From positions 1 to 15,723 of the forward strand of contig PHAF01000027.1 of NCBI GenBank assembly GCA_002841605.1: a DNA stretch of 15,723 bases, given 5' to 3'. This document shows, piece after piece, positions 6,459 through 13,570 of this stretch (positions are counted from its first letter, which is position 1; every line of letters starts with the position of its first letter). The notes beneath the pieces were generated by a model. The model did no database searches, was not told where the DNA came from, and worked only from the letters and a program-made list of their open reading frames with translations. Origin of the DNA: Firmicutes bacterium HGW-Firmicutes-10. GTDB taxonomy: Bacteria; Bacillota_I; Bacilli_A; Erysipelotrichales; Erysipelotrichaceae. The position numbers and the translations under genes were made by a program.

Positions 6459-7921
6459 TGAAGGTAAAAAAAGGTTCAAATCTGTTTGAAGAGGCTCGCA
6501 GTCAGGGTTCGCTGAGTGCTCTTTGTAATGGTCGGGGAATGTGTGGTAAATGCAAGGTAAAATTGGATGTTGAATTGCCATTGACACCGACCGAAGTGAA
6601 ACTTTTATCCGTTGCGCAAATCAGAGACAATGTCCGATTGGCTTGTCAACATCTTATCCTTGAAGAGGATGTGAATTTGACCTTAATCGATAAAGAGAAC
6701 ATCGTCGTATTGGGGTTGGATAAAGGTCATGTCGATATACATAAAAAGAAATCAGACCTATTATGTGCCATCGATTTAGGTACAACGACGGTAGTAATGG
6801 TGCTGATTGACGGTGCTAGCGGTAACGTACTGAACCAACATACGTTCACCAATCCGCAGCGCACCTATGGAGCCGATGTGTTATCACGTATCGAAGTGAC
6901 ACTCTCCAATAATGACAGTTGTCACAGATTAATAAGAAATGAAGTCAAAAAAACCATCGATGATATCGTTGACCGGTATCAACCGAAATCGATGACTATC
7001 GGAATTACCGGCAATACGACCATGACGCACTTATGGCTCAATGCGGATGTAAAACCATTGATACAAATTCCTTACCGGCCATCGGTAGCGGATATAACAT
7101 TTCAATCGATCCGAAAAGAGTTAGGGATCGATGTTGATGGGGATATCACGGTTTATCCACCGATTGGGGCTTATCTGGGAGCAGACATTCTGGCCGCAAT
7201 CGCTTTGTTTGACTTGTTTGATACAAAGAAGAACATCTTGTTTGTCGACTTGGGCACCAACGGTGAAATCGTTTTGGCTTGTAACGGGCAATTGTATGCG
7301 ACCAGTACCGCGGCCGGTCCGGCGTTTGAAGGTGTCAACATGTCTTCGGGGTGTCAAGCTGTGGATGGAGCGATCGATCACTTCTTCAATGATCGGGGTG
7401 AACTTCTATTTACGACGATTAACGAGGCATCCCCGGTGGGTATTTGTGGCTCAGGGTATATTGATTTGATCAGTTGCCTGCTTGAGGGACCCTTGGAGTC
7501 CAGTGGATACATGGCGGAAGAAATGGTCTTTTACAACAATCCCAAAGTATCTATCACGCAAAAAGATATCCGTGAGTTTCAACTGGCAAAAGCAGCGATT
7601 CGCAGTGGGATGGATATGTGTCTGCACCACGCAAATATTTCGTATGATCAGTTGGATGCACTGATGATTGCGGGTGGATTTGGTAAGCATATCAATCTGG
7701 ATGCGGCCATTAATATTGGGTTGATTCCGAAGCAATGCAAAGAAAATACAGTTTTTGTAGGTAATTCTTCTTTGGCAGGATGTGTCAGTTGGCTGACAAA
7801 TGAGAAAGAAATTCCGACAAAAGATGATATTTCATCCGTTAAGATTATTGATTTGGCGGGGTCAGAGCAGTGGTTACAACTATTTACCGAACATATGATG
7901 TTTGAGGGAGGAAACGCATGA
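6458..7921 (+). CDS. Corrinoid-protein reductive activator (RACo/RamA-like, [2Fe-2S] plus ASKHA domains)
   Basis: This 487-aa protein would reduce corrinoid protein that has slipped to inactive Co(II) back to Co(I), driven by ATP. The N-terminus holds a plant-type [2Fe-2S] centre with C23-x5-C29-x2-C32-x30-C63. The rest is the ASKHA-type ATPase of the RACo family: AIDLGTTT (104-111), ITGNTTMTH (183-191), VDLGTNGE (263-270), GICGSGYID (328-336) and AGGFGKH (405-411). Its ATG overlaps the stop of methyltransferase A by one base. The domain starts abruptly: the first beta strand usual in such ferredoxin domains is absent from the annotated start, and in-frame codons upstream (6419-6457) are open but lack ATG, GTG or TTG. 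It is shorter than typical RACo proteins (about 600 aa). A partner ferredoxin or flavoprotein as electron donor is presumed. Confidence 0.9.
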   Translation: MKVKKGSNLFEEARSQGSLSALCNGRGMCGKCKVKLDVELPLTPTEVKLLSVAQIRDNVRLACQHLILEEDVNLTLIDKENIVVLGLDKGHVDIHKKKSDLLCAIDLGTTTVVMVLIDGASGNVLNQHTFTNPQRTYGADVLSRIEVTLSNNDSCHRLIRNEVKKTIDDIVDRYQPKSMTIGITGNTTMTHLWLNADVKPLIQIPYRPSVADITFQSIRKELGIDVDGDITVYPPIGAYLGADILAAIALFDLFDTKKNILFVDLGTNGEIVLACNGQLYATSTAAGPAFEGVNMSSGCQAVDGAIDHFFNDRGELLFTTINEASPVGICGSGYIDLISCLLEGPLESSGYMAEEMVFYNNPKVSITQKDIREFQLAKAAIRSGMDMCLHHANISYDQLDALMIAGGFGKHINLDAAINIGLIPKQCKENTVFVGNSSLAGCVSWLTNEKEIPTKDDISSVKIIDLAGSEQWLQLFTEHMMFEGGNA

Positions 7922-8358
7922 CGACTCATGAAAAGATTGCGGTTGATTTGTTTAATCAGGGATACAATTGTTCCCAAGCGGTGTTTTGTGCCTTTTGTGA
8001 TGTCACGAAGTTAGAGCGTGATGAAGCTTTTAAAATCTCATCTTCATTTGGCGGCGGAATGGGACGTTTGGGTGAAGTTTGCGGAGCATTGACCGGAGCT
8101 TTTATGGCGACGGGAATGTTGCTTAGCGGAGTGGATGAGAAGGACAAAGCAGCGAAAGAAGTGCATTATGAGAGAGTCAAACAACTTGGAGAGAGGTTTC
8201 GCGAAGAAAAGGGGTCACTGTTATGTCGTGACTTGTTGGAAATCAACAAAACCCGTCCTCAAGAAATCCGGGATGGGATTAAGGTGAAGGATTGTGAACA
8301 TTTGGTGGCAACCGCCGCAAGGATGTTGGATGAACTTTTAGAAGAAATGAGAGGCTAA
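7918..8358 (+). CDS. C_GCAxxG_C_C family putative redox protein
   Basis: This 146-aa protein matches the C_GCAxxG_C_C family, small proteins of unknown reaction with conserved cysteines thought to bind metal or act in redox chemistry. Visible: GYNCSQAV (15-22, C18), FGGGMGRLGEVCGALTG (44-60, C55), then LLCRD (C103) and KDCEH (C126), the four family cysteines in order; C24 and C27 are extra. Many members sit near corrinoid or radical enzymes in anaerobes. The ATG overlaps the activator's stop by four bases (ATGA), so translation is coupled. A role as electron carrier for the corrinoid reactivase or for the radical activase encoded in the same operon is a reasonable inference but unproven. Confidence 0.88.
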   Translation: MTTHEKIAVDLFNQGYNCSQAVFCAFCDVTKLERDEAFKISSSFGGGMGRLGEVCGALTGAFMATGMLLSGVDEKDKAAKEVHYERVKQLGERFREEKGSLLCRDLLEINKTRPQEIRDGIKVKDCEHLVATAARMLDELLEEMRG

Positions 8359-8366
8359 GAAAAATT

Positions 8367-9104
8367 ATGAGAAAAAAAGCAAGTGAAATGTCCGTCAGAG
8401 AGTTGGCGGCGTATATCGATCAGTCGGTGTTAAAACCGGAGTTTACCGAAGCAGAAATTCGCAAGTATATTCAAGAAGGAATCGACTTTGGTTGTAGAAC
8501 CGTCTGTATCAATCCCTCATCCTTGGATATCGCTCAAGAAATGTGCAAAGGGACCGACACGAAAATTTGTGTCGTCAGCGATTTTCCGTTTGGTTTAAGT
8601 ACGACAGCATCCAAAGTCATGCAGGCAAAGATGTACTGCGAGGGTTGGGATATATTTGAATTGGATATGGTCGCAAACTATGGATGGATTCGTAGCGGCA
8701 AGTGGGATGATGTCCGTGAGGATATCAGGGCGGTATGCGATGAGTGTCACAAGCACAACGTCGAGGTGAAAGTCATTTTTGAAACCGATGCGCTAACGTT
8801 GGATGAAGTGAAAAAAGCGACAGAAGTGGCCATTGAAGCCGGAGCGGATTTCGTTAAGACTTCGACCGGATTCTTTACAAGCAAAACCGACGGTGCAACC
8901 GTGGAAGTCATTTCAGCCATGATGGATGTGGCGAAGGGACGTTGTAAAATCAAAGGTTCCGGTGGTATTCGTACACGTGAACACTTTTTGACCTTGATCG
9001 ATATGGGTATCGATCGCATGGGTATCGGATTTAAATCGACACCGGTCGTTTTAGATATAGCCAATCAGAAAAAGGATGATGCCGGTTGCAAAGAAACTTA
9101 CTGA
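8367..9104 (+). CDS. deoC: Deoxyribose-phosphate aldolase-like (DeoC family) enzyme
   Basis: This 245-aa class I aldolase matches DeoC, which splits 2-deoxyribose 5-phosphate into acetaldehyde and glyceraldehyde 3-phosphate through a lysine Schiff base. Seen: IDQSVLKPE (17-25; DHT-LLKP in classical members), FELDMVANYG (97-106, catalytic D100), FVKTSTGF (162-169, Schiff-base K164) and IKGSGGIRT (195-203, second lysine K196). The C-terminal phosphate-binding loop, usually RIGASS, reads RMGIGFKS (217-224), so both phosphate-contacting serines are changed. That argues for an altered substrate, such as a different deoxy sugar or one without a 5-phosphate; this is inference. The ribosome site is weak, eight bases after the previous stop. 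The next gene, a glycyl radical enzyme, starts inside its last codons, so the two proteins probably act in sequence. Confidence 0.82.
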   Translation: MRKKASEMSVRELAAYIDQSVLKPEFTEAEIRKYIQEGIDFGCRTVCINPSSLDIAQEMCKGTDTKICVVSDFPFGLSTTASKVMQAKMYCEGWDIFELDMVANYGWIRSGKWDDVREDIRAVCDECHKHNVEVKVIFETDALTLDEVKKATEVAIEAGADFVKTSTGFFTSKTDGATVEVISAMMDVAKGRCKIKGSGGIRTREHFLTLIDMGIDRMGIGFKSTPVVLDIANQKKDDAGCKETY

Positions 9105-11500
9105 CAGACATCACTCTGAATGACGTTGCGCGTTTGCGCATCGATCGTCTTAGAATGAATATGCTTCATGCCAAAGCTTCGCTGTGTTCGCAGCGGGCTT
9201 TGTTGTATACGGAATCGTTTAAGCAAACCGAGAATGAGCCATATATAGTGAGGAAGGCCAAAGCCTTTGCGCATACCTTGGATCATATGCCGATATTTAT
9301 CGAAGAAGATAGTCTGATTTTTGGTAACATGGCATCCAAGAATTTTGCAGCGCCGATATATCCGGAATATTCGATGGACTGGCTTGTGGATGAGATAGAT
9401 ACCTTTTCTTTGCGAAAAGGTGATGTATTTGAAGTGGATGAAAAGGTCAAAGCGGATCTACTTTCGATTTCTGACTTTTGGCTTGGAAATACACATAAAG
9501 ATGAAGTTGGAAGAAATCTGACCGATGAGATTCGCTTGGCCAGTAAAACCGGAGCTTTGCATCTGGGTGGAATTTCGATGTCCGGTGATGGTCACATCGT
9601 GCCGGATTATCCGAGTTTGTTAAGCCGTGGCTTTCGATGGTATATTGATGAGGCTAAAAGAAAACTTGAGCAAAATTTCAATGATCAACAACGGTACTTT
9701 TATCAGGCAATCATCATTTCTCTAGAAGCAGCGTTGCGCTGGATCAAGCGGTATGGTGAGTTAGCTAAGCAAATTTCACTTGAAAAATCAGGTCAACGCA
9801 AGGTTGAGTTACAGAACATGTCCAAGATGGCGATGACCTTAATGGAACAACCGGCAAGTGGTTTTATGGAGTGTGTTCAAGCCACCTATCTTGTTCATAT
9901 TTTACAGTTGATTGAAAGCAATGGTCATAGTTTCTGTTTCGGTCGGTTTGATCAGTATGCGTATCCATATTACATTAAAGATATTAAGCATGGAAAAATG
10001 AACGAAAGTTACGCTCTTGAAATCATCACTCATTTCTTCCTGATGGCCAATAGTACAAACAAGATCCGTCCCAACGGACATACCAAATTCTCTCAAGGTT
10101 ATCCGATGTATTCCAATCTGATGATTGGCGGACTTACCCCACAAGGCAAAGATGCGACCAATTCTCTTTCCTATTTGTGTATTGATGCGATGAATCTGAC
10201 TGCACTGAAAGAACCGAATTTTTCGATGCGATATCACAAGGATACACCATTAGAATTACTGGAATTGGCGGCGAAGCTGATTCGCACCGGAACCGGGATG
10301 CCTGCACTGTTTAACGACGCGGTAGCTATTCGCGGTTTGATGGATTTGGGAATTCCGATGGAAGATGCGCGCGATTACTGTGCGATTGGCTGTGTGGAGA
10401 CCGGAGTTGCGGGGAAATACGGGCATCGGGCGACTGGAATGACGTATTGTAACTGGGGTAAACTGATGGAATTGTTGGTGAATAACGGGGTTGATCCCAA
10501 AACGAACATTCAGTTGATATCTATCAACGGTCAAAAGGGAAATGAGATAGCATATAAGAATTATAAAGAGCTTTGGCAAGGGTGGAAGAAAATATTGAAA
10601 TATTATACGGATTTGGCGGTGGAAAGTGATGCGATTTGTGATCGCTCACTCATCAAATACGATGCCAGTCCATTGGCCTCCTGTTTTATTCAAGATGCAT
10701 TTGAACTTGGAAAAACGTTGAAAGAAGGCGGATGCAAGTATGATATCATTTCGCAGTCCAACATCGGTCCGGCAGTCGTCGGTAATTCGTTATATTCGAT
10801 CAAGAAGCTGGTTTTTGACGAAGGAAAATTGTCATTCACTCAACTGAAAGAAGCAATAAATGATAACTGGCAAGGTATTGAATCCGCGAAAATCCATAAA
10901 ATGATCCGTCACTTGCCGAAGTTTGGTAATGATATCGATGAAGTGGATGAAATCGTTGCGCATGTATTTCAAAGCTATCTGGATTTACTTCCTTTTTATA
11001 AAACACAGCGAAGCGGTAAGGGTCCGACGATCAGTCGTTACACCATGTCCACATCCAACATCACTTCCTATGTTCCCAACGGATTGGAAGTCGGTGCGAC
11101 TCCGGATGGACGTTTTGCTTATCAGCCGCTCAATGAAGGATGTTCACCAACTCAGGGAACAGATACCCACGGTCCGACTGCCGTTTTGAAGTCTGTTTCT
11201 AAACTCCCCAATCATCAAGTTGCGGCGGGGCAGTTATTGAATATGCGATTTACGCCTTCTTCTTTATCAAAAGATGAAGATTTAAGTAAATTTATTGATT
11301 TACTGAAGACAAGTATCGAGCTAAACATCTATCACAATCAGTTCAATATCGTGGATACGAAAACCTTGAGGGAAGCACAGAAAAATCCGCACTTATATAC
11401 CGATTTACTCGTGCGGGTTGCAGGGTATTGTGCGCAGTTTGTATCTTTGATGCCAGAAGCGCAAGAAGCGATCATTGCGCGCAGTGAACATGGTCAATAG
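9086..11500 (+). CDS. Glycyl radical enzyme of the PFL/diol-dehydratase superfamily, unknown substrate
   Basis: This 804-aa protein is a glycyl radical enzyme. The thiyl-radical cysteine is C436 in YCAIGCVETG (431-440) with the paired E438; the radical-bearing glycine is G780 in LLVRVAGYCAQF (774-785), followed by the usual end LMPEAQEAIIARSEHG. GDGHIVPDY (167-175) is the conserved histidine segment. Length fits the dehydratase/lyase group rather than pyruvate formate-lyase, which carries CC at the active site. The segment after C436 is GKYGHRATGMTYCN, lacking the WHD motif whose Asp serves the glycerol and propanediol dehydratases, so the substrate is unlikely to be either of these. The start is TTG at 9086 with AAAGGA nine bases upstream; the next ATG (9155) would cut a conserved N-terminal region. 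It overlaps the aldolase gene by 19 bases and its activase follows. Confidence 0.93.
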   Translation: MQRNLLTDITLNDVARLRIDRLRMNMLHAKASLCSQRALLYTESFKQTENEPYIVRKAKAFAHTLDHMPIFIEEDSLIFGNMASKNFAAPIYPEYSMDWLVDEIDTFSLRKGDVFEVDEKVKADLLSISDFWLGNTHKDEVGRNLTDEIRLASKTGALHLGGISMSGDGHIVPDYPSLLSRGFRWYIDEAKRKLEQNFNDQQRYFYQAIIISLEAALRWIKRYGELAKQISLEKSGQRKVELQNMSKMAMTLMEQPASGFMECVQATYLVHILQLIESNGHSFCFGRFDQYAYPYYIKDIKHGKMNESYALEIITHFFLMANSTNKIRPNGHTKFSQGYPMYSNLMIGGLTPQGKDATNSLSYLCIDAMNLTALKEPNFSMRYHKDTPLELLELAAKLIRTGTGMPALFNDAVAIRGLMDLGIPMEDARDYCAIGCVETGVAGKYGHRATGMTYCNWGKLMELLVNNGVDPKTNIQLISINGQKGNEIAYKNYKELWQGWKKILKYYTDLAVESDAICDRSLIKYDASPLASCFIQDAFELGKTLKEGGCKYDIISQSNIGPAVVGNSLYSIKKLVFDEGKLSFTQLKEAINDNWQGIESAKIHKMIRHLPKFGNDIDEVDEIVAHVFQSYLDLLPFYKTQRSGKGPTISRYTMSTSNITSYVPNGLEVGATPDGRFAYQPLNEGCSPTQGTDTHGPTAVLKSVSKLPNHQVAAGQLLNMRFTPSSLSKDEDLSKFIDLLKTSIELNIYHNQFNIVDTKTLREAQKNPHLYTDLLVRVAGYCAQFVSLMPEAQEAIIARSEHGQ

Positions 11501-12404
11501 TATCACAGGATTAATATCCAATATCCAGCGCTACAGCCTTCATGACGGTCCGGGGATTCGAACGACGGTGTTTATGATGGGTTGTCCGTTGCGTTGCGCT
11601 TGGTGCAGCAATCCGGAAGCACTGTCTATTGAGAAGCAACTGATGATTTTTGATCAGAAATGTACGCTTTGCGGGGAATGTTTGATCGTTGAGCCTGAAG
11701 CTATTTCACTCGATGGAGGATTGCGTGTCGATCGAGCATTGATCAAAGATATTGAATCATTGGCGCATTGTTGTCCTTATGATGTATTTGAGATCATCGG
11801 AAATGAGATGACTGTGGATGAGCTTGTGGATGAGTGTATGAAGGATGAGCCTTTTTACCGAAATTCCGGTGGTGGTGTCACTTTCTGTGGCGGTGATCCA
11901 ATCGTTCAAGCAGATTTTCTGGTTGAGGTAACTAAAAGTCTGAAAAACAGAGGTATTCATGTGACATTGGATACTTCCGGTGGGTTGCCTTGGGATCAGT
12001 GGGATAAACTCGCTTCGGCGGTTGATCTGATTCTGTATGATTTAAAATTGCATGACGAAAAGCGTCATATTGAATATACCCAAGCAGGTAACTCATTGAT
12101 TTTCGAGAATCTAGATCATTTGGCCAAACTGGGAAAAGAAATCATCGTTCGGATGATTTTGGTACCGGGGGTCAGTGATGATCCTAAGGATATTGAATTG
12201 CGATGCAAACGTTTAAGACAAAGCAAAGCCAATGTCTCATTGATCGAACTGTTACCTTATCATACCTTAGGCAAGGGGAAGTATACCCGATTGGGGATGC
12301 CATATCCGCTGGGTAGAAACAATGAAAAAGATAAGGTGAATGTAGAGGAAATCATTCAAATCATTGAGTCAATCGGATTTAAGGTGTATTACCGAAGTCC
12401 GTGA
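11490..12404 (+). CDS. Glycyl-radical-enzyme activase (radical SAM)
   Basis: This 304-aa radical-SAM enzyme would install the glycyl radical on G780 of the enzyme encoded just before it. The N-terminus has the activase signature YSLHDGPGIRTTVF (15-28) and the SAM [4Fe-4S] motif C32-x3-C36-x2-C39. An inserted ferredoxin-like region has CTLCGEC (C58, C61, C64) and CCP (C94, C95); the fourth cysteine of the first motif is E68 and the second CxxCxxC is missing, so probably only one auxiliary cluster remains instead of the usual two. SAM-binding GGGVTFCGGDP (127-137) and the DLILYDLKL (179-187) strand follow. I chose ATG 11490 (MVNSITGLISNIQRYS), overlapping the radical enzyme by 11 bases, over a TTG at 11475, because activases of this family start this way. 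Confidence 0.93.
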   Translation: MVNSITGLISNIQRYSLHDGPGIRTTVFMMGCPLRCAWCSNPEALSIEKQLMIFDQKCTLCGECLIVEPEAISLDGGLRVDRALIKDIESLAHCCPYDVFEIIGNEMTVDELVDECMKDEPFYRNSGGGVTFCGGDPIVQADFLVEVTKSLKNRGIHVTLDTSGGLPWDQWDKLASAVDLILYDLKLHDEKRHIEYTQAGNSLIFENLDHLAKLGKEIIVRMILVPGVSDDPKDIELRCKRLRQSKANVSLIELLPYHTLGKGKYTRLGMPYPLGRNNEKDKVNVEEIIQIIESIGFKVYYRSP

Positions 12405-12416
12405 AAGGAGATTTAT

Positions 12417-13559
12417 ATGCCTCTAGACAAACAATTCCCCAATGCGAAGTATCCGCCATTGTCCCGTCAGGAAATGCGGGATTTGATTGACGGAAAAAAT
12501 GGTGTGCGACCATCGGTGGTCACGTGTGGTCACTGGCTTCATTTGGATGAACTGTCAGATGAAAAGCATGAACCAATCATCGCTTTACACAAAGACCATC
12601 CATGTGATATTCAACATTTCTATATGAAGAAACCCAAGCCCTTTGGTGAGCCGGGTGATCCTTTTTGTTGGTGTGATGTCAAGGATGCGGATCCGCACTT
12701 ACATAGAGAGCCGGGGGCGTTTGTTGGTATCGATGAGGAAAACTCGATTGAGTGGGACATCATCAATCAGATATCCCCGTTATCACCGGATCCGGATTAT
12801 CCGCCGCTGTTGGATGATGCACCGATCCCGGATGGACGTTATCGCGTGATGTCGATATCACCGTTTCTTTTTAATCGTCATTGGGATTATCGAGGCATAA
12901 CCAATTCACTGTTGGATTTATATTTGGAAGGGGAGAATATTCATAAGCTCAATCGTAAACTCACAGATTTTATGAAAAGAGTGATCGAGCGGGCAGCCTT
13001 GTCGAAGGATATCGATGCGGTCTGTTTTCCGGATGACTTGGGCATGCAGAAGGGTCCCTTTATGTCCGAGGAACTCTTTAGGGAGTTCTACTTTCCCTAT
13101 TACAAAGAAGTGTTTGATTATGTTCACAGTTTCAATATGCACGTCTGGTTGCATTGTTGCGGGGATATCACGTTACTGATGGATGCCCTTATCGAATCAG
13201 GAGTGGATGTATTGCATCCGATACAGAAGTTTGCGATGAATGAGCGAGAGATCTTCGAAAAATATAAGGATAAACTGTGTTTCTGGGTCGGTGTAGATCT
13301 TCAACAGGTTTTATCATTTGGAAGTGCTGAGGATGTGGCTCAGGAAGTGCGGTTTGTTACCGATGTTTTCTGGCAACCCAATAAAGGACGATTGATTTTA
13401 ACTGTATCCAACCGACTTCAAGATTATGTTCCCTTAGAAAATTATCTTTCATTAATCAAGGAATCATATATTTACGGAGAGAAAGTTGTGTGCGAAGGCA
13501 AGGGAAATCACTTGTCGATCGCAGAGACTGATCCCGATCGATGGTTACAAAACCATTAG
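12417..13559 (+). CDS. URO-D-family corrinoid methyltransferase B
   Basis: This 380-aa protein is the paralogue of methyltransferase A at 5322. Shared landmarks occur at identical positions: MPLD start, FGEPGD/FGKPGD (76-81), CFPDDLGMQ/AFTDDIGMQ (203-211), VWLHCCGD with H246 and C248, LHPIQK (266-271) and NKGRL (322-326). The classical third zinc cysteine is again absent (LTVSNRLQ, 328-335), so this is a subfamily trait rather than damage. Two same-family methyltransferases with one corrinoid protein could be two substrate-specific enzymes, or one substrate-side and one acceptor-side enzyme. It lies 12 bases after the activase with AAAGGAG as ribosome site. The gene ends in a single TAG, and reading through it would add only a few codons before TGA, so pyrrolysine is not involved. 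Confidence 0.85.
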   Translation: MPLDKQFPNAKYPPLSRQEMRDLIDGKNGVRPSVVTCGHWLHLDELSDEKHEPIIALHKDHPCDIQHFYMKKPKPFGEPGDPFCWCDVKDADPHLHREPGAFVGIDEENSIEWDIINQISPLSPDPDYPPLLDDAPIPDGRYRVMSISPFLFNRHWDYRGITNSLLDLYLEGENIHKLNRKLTDFMKRVIERAALSKDIDAVCFPDDLGMQKGPFMSEELFREFYFPYYKEVFDYVHSFNMHVWLHCCGDITLLMDALIESGVDVLHPIQKFAMNEREIFEKYKDKLCFWVGVDLQQVLSFGSAEDVAQEVRFVTDVFWQPNKGRLILTVSNRLQDYVPLENYLSLIKESYIYGEKVVCEGKGNHLSIAETDPDRWLQNH

Positions 13560-13570
13560 GAGAACAAGTT

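Noticed and set aside
9086..11500. Annotation as pyruvate formate-lyase or choline trimethylamine-lyase
   Set aside because: It has a single GCVE cysteine rather than the CC pair of pyruvate formate-lyase, and the residues around it differ from the lyase and dehydratase groups I can recall; the context does not suggest choline use.
12417..13559. Methyltransferases A and B as a recent tandem duplication
   Set aside because: They share landmarks and spacing but differ widely in sequence and lie about 6 kb apart, so the duplication is old.
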